The position numbers and the translations under genes are program-made. 64,000 nucleotides of DNA from positions 1 to 64,000 of the forward strand of contig NZ_CAMLOV010000005.1 in NCBI RefSeq assembly GCF_946481715.1, read 5' to 3'. This stretch comes from an uncultured Mucilaginibacter sp. (lineage in GTDB: Bacteria; Bacteroidota; Bacteroidia; Sphingobacteriales; Sphingobacteriaceae). Below, in pieces: positions 27,156 to 36,923 of the stretch (positions within the stretch are counted from its first letter, which is position 1; each line of letters starts with the position of its first letter). The notes beneath the pieces are model-generated. The model saw only the letters and a program-made list of their open reading frames with translations. It was not told the DNA's origin and ran no database searches.

Positions 27156-28280
27156 ATGGGCAACGATAAATTTATTGAACTGGTTTCAAAACACCTTACT
27201 AATGATATTACCCCGGCGGAAAGCGCCGAGCTCAAATATCTTATTGCCAATTCCCCGGCCTACAAACAGCAGTTCGATGACCTAAGCATGTACTGGGACC
27301 ATACCGATACTGAGTACACGGATGATGCCGTTGCTTTCAAAAAAATACAGGATAAAATAAAAAAGCTGGATGATAAAGGCGAACCCGTACCCGAAGAAAA
27401 CGATAACATCCTCCCCTTCCCAAGGCCTGTAAAAAAGAAAAGTATATTCCGCCTTTGGCCGGCAGCTGCCGCGGCAGTAGTTTTATTAACCGTTGGCCTG
27501 TACCTTTTAAAACTGTATGTTTTTACGGGAGATAGGCAGCCGGAGATATCAACCGCAGGCTGGCAGCAAAAATCGACCGCCAATGGCACAAAATCAGTCC
27601 TTATCCTGGCCGACGGCACACGTGTAACGCTCAATTCGCAAAGCACGCTTAAATACCCGGCGAGTTTCCCCGGCGATACCAGGGAGGTTACCTTAAGCGG
27701 CGAAGCTTATTTTGACGTAGCAAAAGACCACGCGCACCCTTTTATTATCCACACCAATAAAATGAATGTGAAAGTTTTGGGGACAACTTTCAACGTACGC
27801 TCGTACCCGCAGGATACGGTGATTGAAACCACTTTGCTCACCGGCATCATTGAGGTTACCATGAAAGACCGCCCGTCTGACAGGATCATCCTAAAACCCA
27901 ACGAAAAACTTATTGTAAAAAATAACGCCATCGAACGTGTAAAGCAATTGCCCTGGGATACCGGTGCCGATGCCGGCAACACCCGTTCGCCGCAATATGT
28001 ACTTACCTCGCTTAGCCACATTGGCGGTAAAGACAGCAGCGTGTTAGAAACCGCATGGATGAAGAACCGCTTCTCGTTTGATAATAACACCTTTGCCGAC
28101 CTGGCCCAAAAGATGGAAATTTGGTATGGCGTGCAAATAGAATTCAGGACCGAAAAAGCTAAGCAGTATGTTTTTAGCGGCGTTTTTGATAATGATACCG
28201 TGGTACAGGCGCTTAATGCGCTGCGCGATATTGAGAAGTTCGACTATAAAGTTTCGGGCTCTACAATTTATATATATTAA
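27156..28280 (+). CDS. FecR-family anti-sigma factor
   Basis: A 374-residue inner-membrane anti-sigma factor. A cytosolic N-terminus (1-90) holds the sigma, one membrane helix lies at about 105-125 (PAAAAAVVLLTVGLYLL), and the periplasmic FecR domain is at about 140-240 (ADGTRVTLNSQSTLKYP, GEAYFDVAKDHAHPF). A C-terminal DUF4974 domain (about 305-374) contacts the STN domain of a TonB receptor. It precedes GH3 and the STN-bearing susC2, as expected for trans-envelope control. What is missing is an intact ECF sigma gene beside it. Confidence 0.93.
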   Translation: MGNDKFIELVSKHLTNDITPAESAELKYLIANSPAYKQQFDDLSMYWDHTDTEYTDDAVAFKKIQDKIKKLDDKGEPVPEENDNILPFPRPVKKKSIFRLWPAAAAAVVLLTVGLYLLKLYVFTGDRQPEISTAGWQQKSTANGTKSVLILADGTRVTLNSQSTLKYPASFPGDTREVTLSGEAYFDVAKDHAHPFIIHTNKMNVKVLGTTFNVRSYPQDTVIETTLLTGIIEVTMKDRPSDRIILKPNEKLIVKNNAIERVKQLPWDTGADAGNTRSPQYVLTSLSHIGGKDSSVLETAWMKNRFSFDNNTFADLAQKMEIWYGVQIEFRTEKAKQYVFSGVFDNDTVVQALNALRDIEKFDYKVSGSTIYIY

Positions 28281-28369
28281 CAGGCAGGCGGTTCCCGCCG
28301 GGGCTGTATTTTTTATTCCGCGCAAACCCCTTAAACGGCGCAATCAGGTTTTAAACTTTAATACATCAC

Positions 28370-30532
28370 ATGAAATTATTGGCCTCTATATTACTTTCGG
28401 CGTGCTTAAGCACAGGTTTGGTTTTATCTGCCCATTCACAGCAGGCACCCGCTTATTTAAACCCAAAGCTAAAAAACGAGGAACGCATAAAAGATCTATT
28501 AAGCAGGCTTACGCTTACCGAAAAAGCCATGTTATTGGGCTATCGTAACCAGCCTGTTGAGCGCCTTAACATCCCCGCCTACAATTGGTGGAACGAGGGC
28601 CTGCACGGGGTAGCGCGCGCCGGCGAGGCTACCGTTTTTCCGCAGGCCATTGCCATGGCAGCAACGTTTAACCCGCAACTGGTAAAACAAATAGGCGATG
28701 TAATTTCTACCGAAGCACGCGCTAAATACAATTTGGCCATAGCTAACAACAACCACGGGCAGTATGTAGGGCTTACGTACTGGTCGCCCAATATCAATAT
28801 CTTCCGCGATCCGCGCTGGGGCCGCGGGCAGGAAACCTACGGCGAGGACCCTTTTTTAACGGGGCAAATAGGGCTGGCCTACGTAAACGGCATGCAGGGC
28901 AATATCCCGGGGCAATATAAAATAGCCGCAACCGCCAAACATTTTGTAGCACACAGCGGGCCCGAAAACACCCGCGATTACTTTAACGCGGTAGTGAACG
29001 AACAGGACCTGCACAACACTTACCTGTATGCATTTCATAAACTGGTTAATGGCGGGGTATCCAGCGTAATGACGGCGTACAACAGCGTTAACGGCGTACC
29101 AAACTCTGTAAACAATGCGCTGCTGCAAAACATTTTGCGCAAACAGTGGGGCTTTAAAGGCTATATAGTTACCGATTGCGGTGCATTAGACGATGTTTAC
29201 CTCACCCACAAATACATTAAAACCCGTACGGAGGCTGCTGCGGCTGGTATAAAGGCGGGCCTAAATTTAGATTGCTCGGGCGTGCTGCAGTCTGATGTGG
29301 AAGAGGCCGTAAAACAAAAACTTATTACCGCCAAAGATGTGGATATGGCTTTAACGCCGGTATTGTTAACCCAAATGAAACTGGGTTTTTATAACGACCC
29401 CAAGCTATCGCCCTATTATAACTTTGGTGCCGATAGCATACACAACGCGGCACATACTGCCCTTGCCCGCACTGCGGCACAGCAGAGCATGGTTTTATTA
29501 GAGAACAAGAACAACCTGCTGCCCTTAAAAAAAGATGCCTATAAAAGCATTATGGTGTTAGGCCCAAATGCAGCCTCGCTTGATGCGCTGGTGGGCAGCT
29601 ACCATGGCCTTAATGCCAATATGGTGAATTTTGTTGAAGGGATATCCGGCGCGGTAGATAAAGGTACGCGGGTAGAGTATGACCTTGGTGCCGGGCAAAC
29701 AGATACAACCCATTTTGGCGGTATTTGGGCGGCGGGTAATGCCGACCTTACCGTAGCAGTAATAGGCCTTACGCCGCTTGACGAAGGCGAAGCAGGTGAT
29801 GCATTTTTATCTGCAGCCGGTGGCGATAAGAAAACCTTAAGCCTGCCTGCAAGCCATATTGCATTTATGAAGGCTTTGCGCAAGGATGTTAAAAAACCCA
29901 TAATAGCCGTGGTAACTGCCGGCAGCGATGTAGATATAGCAGCCATTGCGACTTATGCCGATGCCGTTATTTTGGCATGGTACCCCGGCGAACAGGGAGG
30001 CAATGCCCTTGCCGACCTGATATATGGCAAAGTGCCGCCAACAGGCAGGTTGCCCTTAACCTTTTACAATTCGGTAACGGATTTGCCCGCCTTTGGCGAT
30101 TATAGTATGAAGGGGCGCACCTACCGCTATTACACCGGCAAAGTACAGTACCCGTTTGGTTATGGGCTTAATTATACAACGTTTAATTACGAGGCAAAAA
30201 GCGCATTAAAACCTGTTTATAAATTGGGCGATACCATTTTAGTTGCCTGCAATATTACCAATACCGGCAAAGCGCCCGGCGTAGAAACCGCCCAGGCCTA
30301 TATAGTTTACCCGGCCGGCGATAATTTACCGGTGCAGGAATTAAAAGCCTTTGATAAGGCAACACTAAACCCATCAGAAAGTAAAACCATCACCCTAAAG
30401 ATCCCGGTTGCCGAACTGCAAAAATGGGATGCCGAAAAACACCAGTTTAAACTATACCCCGGTGCTTATACCCTAAAAGTAGGAAGCAACGCTGCCGATA
30501 GTTCAATTTTGCAGCAATTTATTATCAAATAA
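28370..30532 (+). CDS. Secreted GH3 glycosidase, beta-xylosidase-like
   Basis: A 720-residue GH3 enzyme with a signal peptide (about 1-23). The (beta/alpha)8 domain spans about 35-350 with substrate motifs NEGLHG (75-80), the KHF motif (190-192) and the nucleophile Asp269 in YIVTDCGALDD. An alpha/beta sandwich (about 375-590) and a fibronectin-III-like domain (about 620-715) follow. The TDCGA form of the nucleophile motif resembles bacterial and plant beta-xylosidases / alpha-arabinofuranosidases more than beta-glucosidases. It sits between fecR and susC2, so xylan-derived oligosaccharides are a plausible substrate, consistent with xylAB 24 kb away. Confidence 0.9.
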   Translation: MKLLASILLSACLSTGLVLSAHSQQAPAYLNPKLKNEERIKDLLSRLTLTEKAMLLGYRNQPVERLNIPAYNWWNEGLHGVARAGEATVFPQAIAMAATFNPQLVKQIGDVISTEARAKYNLAIANNNHGQYVGLTYWSPNINIFRDPRWGRGQETYGEDPFLTGQIGLAYVNGMQGNIPGQYKIAATAKHFVAHSGPENTRDYFNAVVNEQDLHNTYLYAFHKLVNGGVSSVMTAYNSVNGVPNSVNNALLQNILRKQWGFKGYIVTDCGALDDVYLTHKYIKTRTEAAAAGIKAGLNLDCSGVLQSDVEEAVKQKLITAKDVDMALTPVLLTQMKLGFYNDPKLSPYYNFGADSIHNAAHTALARTAAQQSMVLLENKNNLLPLKKDAYKSIMVLGPNAASLDALVGSYHGLNANMVNFVEGISGAVDKGTRVEYDLGAGQTDTTHFGGIWAAGNADLTVAVIGLTPLDEGEAGDAFLSAAGGDKKTLSLPASHIAFMKALRKDVKKPIIAVVTAGSDVDIAAIATYADAVILAWYPGEQGGNALADLIYGKVPPTGRLPLTFYNSVTDLPAFGDYSMKGRTYRYYTGKVQYPFGYGLNYTTFNYEAKSALKPVYKLGDTILVACNITNTGKAPGVETAQAYIVYPAGDNLPVQELKAFDKATLNPSESKTITLKIPVAELQKWDAEKHQFKLYPGAYTLKVGSNAADSSILQQFIIK

Positions 30533-30899
30533 AGAAAATTGCGTTAAAAAGGGCCGTTGATTTTGTATTGCTAAGATTATTGCTTTACCTTAATTGCTTA
30601 ATTGAGGTGGTTGTAAAGCTTCAGCAAGGCTGTTTTTTTTTGAAAAAACCGGGGACTCCTCCCCGGTCATCAACTAAATTACACCTCTGATGATTCTCTC
30701 TCTCATCAAATATTATGCGCAGGGATTCACCCCTTTGGTATAAGAACAATTATTTGGGGCTAATTGCCTACAAAAAAATCAAAAAGAATAAAATTAATTA
30801 AAGGCAAGCTATCCCGATAACATTTGGCAACACGCTGTACTGGTAAACATATCCCCCCTGGGTATCATAAACAACCCTGGCTATTGAAAGATCGTTGAT
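30533..30899 (+). other. susC2 leader with minus-oriented terminator-like hairpin
   Basis: A 367-bp region. After GH3 a weak stem near 30617-30629 runs into nine T, probably the GH3 terminator. A perfect 8-bp stem, 30648-30655 with 30660-30667, has its T-run on the minus strand, so it would stop leftward transcription although no gene reads leftward here. No reading frame was seen. Confidence 0.5.
30648..30667 (-). terminator. Orphan leftward terminator-like hairpin
   Basis: ACCGGGGA and TCCCCGGT pair perfectly around a CTCC loop. On the minus strand the stem is followed by TTTTTT, then AAAAAAAAA-rich sequence. It could end a short antisense RNA to the susC2 leader, but no minus-strand promoter was found. 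Confidence 0.4.
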
Positions 30900-33800
30900 A
30901 TGAAACTGAAAATTCTATTCATTGTTGTCTTAAATACCCTGGCGGTAATACCTGCATTTGCCCAAACCAAAGTATCGCTAAATTTAAAAGGCGCCGACTT
31001 TAAGAAGGTTTTAAAAGCGATTGAAAAGCAAAGCGATTACCATTTTGTTTACAGCGAGCATAAAATACCGGCCAACAAAAAAATAACCATCAACGTTAAA
31101 GATGCGGAGGTTACCGGTGTTTTAGATGGATTGTTCGAAAACTCGGGCTATGCCTATAAAAAATTGGCCAACAACTTAATTGTAATTGTACTTGCCGGCG
31201 AGCAGGTAAGCACCGGCAAAGCCACCGGGCGCATTATTGATGAGAACGACAAGCCACTGGCAGGCGCAAGCATCCAGATAAAAAAAACATCGTTTACTAC
31301 CATTGCCGATAACAATGGCGAGTTTACGATAGACGCGCCCGACAACTCGGTACTGGTTATCACCTACGTGGGTTATACTACCGCAGAGGTACCCTACAAC
31401 GCAACCGCCCAATTCAATATAAAAATGTTGCCGTATGGCAAAGCTTTAAACGAGGTGGTGGTTGCCGCGCTTGGTTTAAATAAGCAGGAACGGCGGCTTG
31501 GGTACTCCATTACCCAATTAAGCGGCAGCGAGGTATCAGAAACACGCGAAACCACGTTTATTAATGCGCTGGCCGGCAAAGTGGCCGGTTTAACGGTACA
31601 ATCCCCGCCAAACGGGCCAGGCGGCTCGTCCAGGATCATCCTCAGGGGATATTCTTCGTTCTCGGGCTCCAACCAGCCCCTTTACGTTGTGGATGGCGTC
31701 CCCATTAATAGCAACACCAGAGAAAACACGGATGAGGAACTGAAGATCTTCGGCGGCAGCGATCCAGGTGATGGCTTGTCGTCCATAAACCCTGATGATA
31801 TCGAATCGATAAGTATCCTTAAAGGGGCCTCGGCGGCAGCACTGTATGGCGGTGGAGCGCAGGGTGGGGTAATTTTAATATCCACTAAAAAAGGGCTGAA
31901 AAGCCCCGGTGTTGGTATCGCTTTCAACAGCAACACGGTATTAGAAACAATTGTGCCCTACACCGGCTTTCAGTACGAGTACGGCCGTGGCAACAACGGC
32001 AAGCTTTACACCGTGGCGGATAATGTAAGCAACAGCAATTACCTAACCGGCCAATCATGGGGGGTAAAGTTTGCGGGGCAGCAGGCTTTGGGTGCCGATG
32101 GTAAAATTGAACCTTACCAGCCACAAACCCTTACCGAGCGTTTTAAAAAACTATACAACGATGGCTTTGCAAGCACCAACAGCCTGGCATTAACCAAAAC
32201 TACCGATAACAACAGTGTTAGGGTATCGCTATCGCAAACAAAAAACAATACGCCAATGCCCGGCTCGGGGTACCAACGGTACAACGGCGTGCTGCGGTTT
32301 GTGCAGGATTTTGGGCGGAAGATACACACCGATTTTAAGGTAGACCTATCTAAAACCATGCGCTTAAATGCGCCGCTATTACGAGGCGACGACCGCGGAT
32401 CGTTTGTTAAATACTTCATCCGGTCGGATAACACCACCAATATCGATTTCCTGAACGAGAAAGATGCCAACGGAAATTACCTGTATGTTTACACCAACCC
32501 CTACATACAGTTGCAAAAGATAATTAATAACCAAACCCAAAACCGGGTTTTATCGGCAGCCAACATTACCTATGATATCAGCAACCATTTCCATTTCAAC
32601 CTGGTAGGTGGCGTAGATTATGTTGTTACCGACGGGCTTTTTGTAAACTTCCCCAATAATAAAAACGGCGCCGGCACCATCAGTACCTCGGCTATAAGCC
32701 AGCGGCGGAGCGATGTACGCGCGCTTTTAAATTACGATCGTACCTTCGCCGATTTTAGTTTGAGTGCATTTGCAGGTACCGAGTTCCAGGGATCTACTTT
32801 CAGTTCGCTAACGCTCACCGGAACGGGCCTTACCGACCCTACCTCAACCAACATAAACAATACTACTGTGGGTTTACCCGTGCAGGTATCTACGCCGCGC
32901 TCAAAAACCAATGCCATTTTTGCTGCAACCCAGGTGGGCTATAAAAATATTTTGTTTTTAGAGGTAACCGCACGTAACGATTGGTACTCCGCGCTATCAT
33001 CTGCGCGCACGGGTTTTATTAACCATATCTTTTACCCATCGGCCAATATGAGTTACATTTTTTCGGATGCCCTTAAAATAAACCCGGCGGTGCTATCTTT
33101 TGGCAAGCTGCGCATTTCGGTAGGGCAAACCGGCAGTAACCCCTGGCCAAACCAAACCGACCTTACTTTTAAATACACCGAAACGGTAAACAATATACCC
33201 GGGCAACAGATAAGCAACACATCGCTGCCACCGGCATCTTTAAGGCCCGAAACCACTACCGAAACAGAGATAGGCACAGAACTAAAGTTTTTTAAAGACC
33301 TGTTTTTTTTAGACGTGGCCTGGTACAACAAAAAATCGAAAAACTTTTTATTGCCGCTAACCTTGCCCGTAACAACCGGTTTTAGCTCCACCTACCAAAA
33401 TGCAGGTACCATGACTAACCGCGGGCTGGAAGTGCTGCTTAACGCAACAGCTATAAAAACAAAAAACTTTGGGTGGACGGTTAGCATTAACTACGCCAAA
33501 AACAAAAATAAAGTAACTGCCTTAAGCGATGAGGTTGGCAGCAATGGCGTTGCCTTTTACTACACCATAAAGGCAAAAAAAGGTTACCCGCTGGGCTCTA
33601 TTTTTGGCACGCCGCTACGCAGGGATGCGGCGGGAAATTTTCTTTATAAAGCCGTAAGTACCGATGGCAGCAATGTAAAAACTGCCGTGGTTATTGATAA
33701 AGGCACTCTAAGCTATGATGCCGGCGGCAACCCCTTAAGAAACGCAATGGGGGCCTTAATTGTAAATAACGAAACTTACCTGGGCAGCGTTAACCCCGAT

Positions 33801-34340
33801 TGGTCTGGCGGCATCACCAACAGTTTCCGCTACAAAAATTTCAGGTTCAGCTTTCTTATCGATGGGCAGTTTGGCGGCAAGGTTTTTGAAGATGGCGCAA
33901 GGTGGGCCGGCTTTTTTGGCAATTCTAAAGCAACCCTGCTTGGCCGCGATGGCAACTATATACCCCAGGGGCAGGTAAACACCGGCACCGATGCCGCGCC
34001 GGTGTACGTAAAAAATACGCTGCCTTACAACCCATACCAGCAATACAATGCCTTTGGGTCGCTTGCGTATTATGCCGATGAGATGTCGGTTTTCAGCCGT
34101 ACGTTTATCAAATTCAGGCAAGTATCATTGGCCTACACGCTCCCGAAAACGCTGTTGAGCGGCACGCCTGCCAAAAGCGCAACATTTTCTTTAATAGCCC
34201 GCAACCTGTTCTTTATCAGGAAGGACCTTCCTATATTCGACCCGGAATCGTCTGACAGTATTGGCAATGGTTTTGGGTACGATACCGGCGGCCTGCCCAC
34301 CACCCGCACCTTTGGATTTAATTTAAGCGTAAACTTTTAA
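30900..34340 (+). CDS. SusC-family TonB-dependent transporter 2, with STN signalling domain
   Basis: An 1146-residue SusC/RagA protein. It has a signal peptide (about 1-22) and an STN (secretin/TonB short) domain (about 25-98, LNLKGADFKKVLKAIEKQSD). The carboxypeptidase-D-like domain follows (about 108-185), then the plug (about 195-330, LYGGGAQGGVILISTKK) and the barrel ending FGFNLSVNF. The STN domain is the periplasmic contact for FecR, so substrate binding should be reported to the anti-sigma factor encoded at 27156. susD2 follows after 8 bp. Confidence 0.96.
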   Translation: MKLKILFIVVLNTLAVIPAFAQTKVSLNLKGADFKKVLKAIEKQSDYHFVYSEHKIPANKKITINVKDAEVTGVLDGLFENSGYAYKKLANNLIVIVLAGEQVSTGKATGRIIDENDKPLAGASIQIKKTSFTTIADNNGEFTIDAPDNSVLVITYVGYTTAEVPYNATAQFNIKMLPYGKALNEVVVAALGLNKQERRLGYSITQLSGSEVSETRETTFINALAGKVAGLTVQSPPNGPGGSSRIILRGYSSFSGSNQPLYVVDGVPINSNTRENTDEELKIFGGSDPGDGLSSINPDDIESISILKGASAAALYGGGAQGGVILISTKKGLKSPGVGIAFNSNTVLETIVPYTGFQYEYGRGNNGKLYTVADNVSNSNYLTGQSWGVKFAGQQALGADGKIEPYQPQTLTERFKKLYNDGFASTNSLALTKTTDNNSVRVSLSQTKNNTPMPGSGYQRYNGVLRFVQDFGRKIHTDFKVDLSKTMRLNAPLLRGDDRGSFVKYFIRSDNTTNIDFLNEKDANGNYLYVYTNPYIQLQKIINNQTQNRVLSAANITYDISNHFHFNLVGGVDYVVTDGLFVNFPNNKNGAGTISTSAISQRRSDVRALLNYDRTFADFSLSAFAGTEFQGSTFSSLTLTGTGLTDPTSTNINNTTVGLPVQVSTPRSKTNAIFAATQVGYKNILFLEVTARNDWYSALSSARTGFINHIFYPSANMSYIFSDALKINPAVLSFGKLRISVGQTGSNPWPNQTDLTFKYTETVNNIPGQQISNTSLPPASLRPETTTETEIGTELKFFKDLFFLDVAWYNKKSKNFLLPLTLPVTTGFSSTYQNAGTMTNRGLEVLLNATAIKTKNFGWTVSINYAKNKNKVTALSDEVGSNGVAFYYTIKAKKGYPLGSIFGTPLRRDAAGNFLYKAVSTDGSNVKTAVVIDKGTLSYDAGGNPLRNAMGALIVNNETYLGSVNPDWSGGITNSFRYKNFRFSFLIDGQFGGKVFEDGARWAGFFGNSKATLLGRDGNYIPQGQVNTGTDAAPVYVKNTLPYNPYQQYNAFGSLAYYADEMSVFSRTFIKFRQVSLAYTLPKTLLSGTPAKSATFSLIARNLFFIRKDLPIFDPESSDSIGNGFGYDTGGLPTTRTFGFNLSVNF

Positions 34341-34348
34341 CTGTAGTA

Positions 34349-35848
34349 ATGAAATACGCCCGGCCAAAATTATTCTTACTCCTGCTAATGGCATTGGCGC
34401 CTTTGGCCTGTACGAAAGATTTTGCCAAATACAACCTCAACCCTGATGGTGTTGCCACGCCAAACCTGGCCTATATGTTTTCTGATGCGCAGGTAAAAAC
34501 TTCGGGGCTTGATATGGAGCCGCGGACCAATTACTGCCATGCTTTTATGCAATACGGCTATTCGGGTTTTTGGTCGGGTACAACCTACACCGTGTCTGAC
34601 GATATCGCGAAGCGTTACTGGAACAACTTTTATATCCCTGTGCTACAAAACCTGGAGTATATTTTACCCCAGCTAAAAACAAGCAATGGCATGGCAACCA
34701 CCTATGCCGCAGCCCGTATATGGCGTGTATTTGTGTACCAAAAACTAACAGATTATTATGGCGATATCCCCTACAGCCAGGCAGGCAAAGCGCTGGAGGG
34801 TGGCGTATTTACCCCTGCTTACGATAAACAACAAGCAATCTACGCCGACCTTATTGCCGAATTGAGGGCATCTATCATACTGCTAAACGATAACGCCCCC
34901 GAAGCCGTACAGGGCGACCAGTTTTATGGCGGCCTTACCACCCAATGGAAAAAGCTGGCGGCATCCCTGCTGCTAAGGATAGGCATGCGGCTGATAAAAG
35001 TGGATGCCCCGCAGGCAATAGTTTTAGTTAAAGAAGCTTATAATGTAGGCGTAATGGCATCTAACGCGGATATGCCGGTACTTAAACACAATATTAATTC
35101 GCCCAACGGGTATGCTTTTAACCTTTCCGACCAGCATTTTTTCCTGCACAAAACACTGGTAAGCCACATGAAGGCAACGGGCGACCCCCGCCTGAAAATT
35201 TATGGAGGCGTTTACGATAAGGAGGCATTTTTAGGTGGGGTGATCACCTCTTCAGACACCTCTAAATTTATCGGTTATAGCTTCAACCTTGCCGACCCAT
35301 TACCAAACACGCGGGTAAACTACGCGGTTTACCAGCCTAAGGAAACCCCCTTTTTTGATTTTCAATATGCCGAAGTGGAGTTTTTACTGGCCGAAGCTAT
35401 TTTACGGGGCTTTATTGCCGGCAATGCGGATATGCACTACCAGGCCGGGGTTACAGCGCACATGCAGTCGTTAGCCCTGCTGCCCACTTCGCCCACCATA
35501 AGCAATGCGCAAATAAGCGCTTACCTGGCCAAAAACCCAATGGTGGACCCGGCCAACCCCGGCACGGAGCGGTCGATAGAGCGCATTAATACCGAGTTTT
35601 GGGTGGCCGGTTTTATAGCCGATGCCGACGAAGTTTATGCCAATTGGCGGCGTACGGGCTACCCAAAGCTTATACCCAACCCAAACACCATAACGGGCAA
35701 CAGCAATTCGCCGGGTGTTATCCCTCGTAGGTTGCCGTACCCGCAAATAGAGTTTACGCTTAATAATGCCAATGTTACCAATGCCCTGGCAGCCTATGGC
35801 GGCATGAACGATTTTAACGAAAAGGCAAGGGTTTGGTGGGATAAGTAG
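34349..35848 (+). CDS. SusD-family surface lipoprotein 2
   Basis: A 499-residue SusD/RagB-like lipoprotein (lipobox LACT, Cys21) of the SusD-like_2 subgroup, forming the lid of SusC2. It shares the ending style of SusD1 (YANWRRTGYPKL, RRLPYPQ, RVWWDK). The gene ends 10 bp from the convergent sialidase-like gene with no room for a separate terminator. Confidence 0.94.
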   Translation: MKYARPKLFLLLLMALAPLACTKDFAKYNLNPDGVATPNLAYMFSDAQVKTSGLDMEPRTNYCHAFMQYGYSGFWSGTTYTVSDDIAKRYWNNFYIPVLQNLEYILPQLKTSNGMATTYAAARIWRVFVYQKLTDYYGDIPYSQAGKALEGGVFTPAYDKQQAIYADLIAELRASIILLNDNAPEAVQGDQFYGGLTTQWKKLAASLLLRIGMRLIKVDAPQAIVLVKEAYNVGVMASNADMPVLKHNINSPNGYAFNLSDQHFFLHKTLVSHMKATGDPRLKIYGGVYDKEAFLGGVITSSDTSKFIGYSFNLADPLPNTRVNYAVYQPKETPFFDFQYAEVEFLLAEAILRGFIAGNADMHYQAGVTAHMQSLALLPTSPTISNAQISAYLAKNPMVDPANPGTERSIERINTEFWVAGFIADADEVYANWRRTGYPKLIPNPNTITGNSNSPGVIPRRLPYPQIEFTLNNANVTNALAAYGGMNDFNEKARVWWDK

Positions 35849-35858
35849 GCAGTAACCC

Positions 35859-36923
35859 CTATTTACCTTCTTTTAAAACTACGTGTTTTATGTTTTCGCG
35901 GTTGAAGGTGTATGTGATATGGATAAGCCCGTCGGTTGTTTGGATGATGGCCGGGTAACTGTATTCTTCTTTTGTGCCATCCTCCAGGATTGCTACATCG
36001 CGCCAGGTTTTGCCATCTGTACTGCAGGCTACGCGCAATTTACAGCGCCCGTTAAACCAATCCTTACCCGGTACATCGGGGTTGTAAACAATCAGTTGCT
36101 TCCCGCTTTTTAAAGTCACCGCATCCGTACCCGAATTTGGGTTTAACAATGGTGTTGCCGAGAGAGCCCCCCAGCTTTTCCCCCTATCGGATGACCATGC
36201 CTGCACCACTTTGCCATGTTTGCTGCGGCATAATATCTGCAGGCTGCCGTTTTTATATTGCAGGATGCTGGGTTGTATCACATCAAATTTGCCTGCGGTA
36301 TCAACCGGTATAGCTGCCCAGGTGGCACCCATATCTGTAGAGCGCTCCATATGTACTTTCCACCGCCCGTTGTTTTCTTCGGTGCTCGATGGCGCTAAAA
36401 TGCTGCCATCGGCCAGTTGAACAGGCGTATTTTTAATCGGGCCGAGGATACCTTTAGGCAATCTTCTTGCCACGGACCATGTAGCGCCTCCATCGTCGGA
36501 TGTTTTAACCATGGCCCACCAGTCCCTTGGGTTTGGCCCAACCTTATAAAAAAGGAACAGCCTGCCTGTGTTTAATTTAAACAGCACGGGATTCCAGGCC
36601 GGAAAGCGTGTAGTGCTGTCGATACGGCCATCCGCCACCATCCTGGGCTCGTTCCCTGCATGCGCAGTTCCAAGTTTTTGCATCCATATAGCAACGTCGG
36701 GCCGGCTCTCTGCCGAGCCGCCAAAACAAGCCATCAATAATTCGCCGGTTTTTGTTTCTACAATGGTAGAGGCGTGGCATTGCGCAAAGGGCGGGTTGTT
36801 AAACACCAGTTCCTCTTTTAGCTTTGTCCAGCCTGGTTGCGCCGATAGGTTGCCAAACATCAGCAGGAATACGCCGCAAAGCACTACATATTTTTTGCAG
36901 GTAACAGAAACTATGCTATCCAT
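35859..36923 (-). CDS. Secreted sialidase-like BNR/Asp-box protein
   Basis: A 354-residue six-bladed beta-propeller protein of the sialidase superfamily (BNR_2 type). A signal peptide (about 1-29) is followed by Asp-box repeats TSDDGGATW (about 144), STDMGATW (about 201), SSDRGKSW (about 245) and STDGKTW (about 313). The ATG at 36923 is preferred over a TTG one codon earlier; it overlaps the stop of the upstream gene (TGATG), so the two are translationally coupled. True GH33 sialidases are usually longer and carry a clear FRIP motif, which I do not see. It may therefore act on another acidic or plant sugar. Confidence 0.82.
   Translation of the reverse strand: MDSIVSVTCKKYVVLCGVFLLMFGNLSAQPGWTKLKEELVFNNPPFAQCHASTIVETKTGELLMACFGGSAESRPDVAIWMQKLGTAHAGNEPRMVADGRIDSTTRFPAWNPVLFKLNTGRLFLFYKVGPNPRDWWAMVKTSDDGGATWSVARRLPKGILGPIKNTPVQLADGSILAPSSTEENNGRWKVHMERSTDMGATWAAIPVDTAGKFDVIQPSILQYKNGSLQILCRSKHGKVVQAWSSDRGKSWGALSATPLLNPNSGTDAVTLKSGKQLIVYNPDVPGKDWFNGRCKLRVACSTDGKTWRDVAILEDGTKEEYSYPAIIQTTDGLIHITYTFNRENIKHVVLKEGK

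Noticed and set aside
35859..36923. Classical GH33 sialidase
   Set aside because: Asp boxes are clear but the FRIP-type Arg motif and full length are not seen, so only sialidase-like is claimed.
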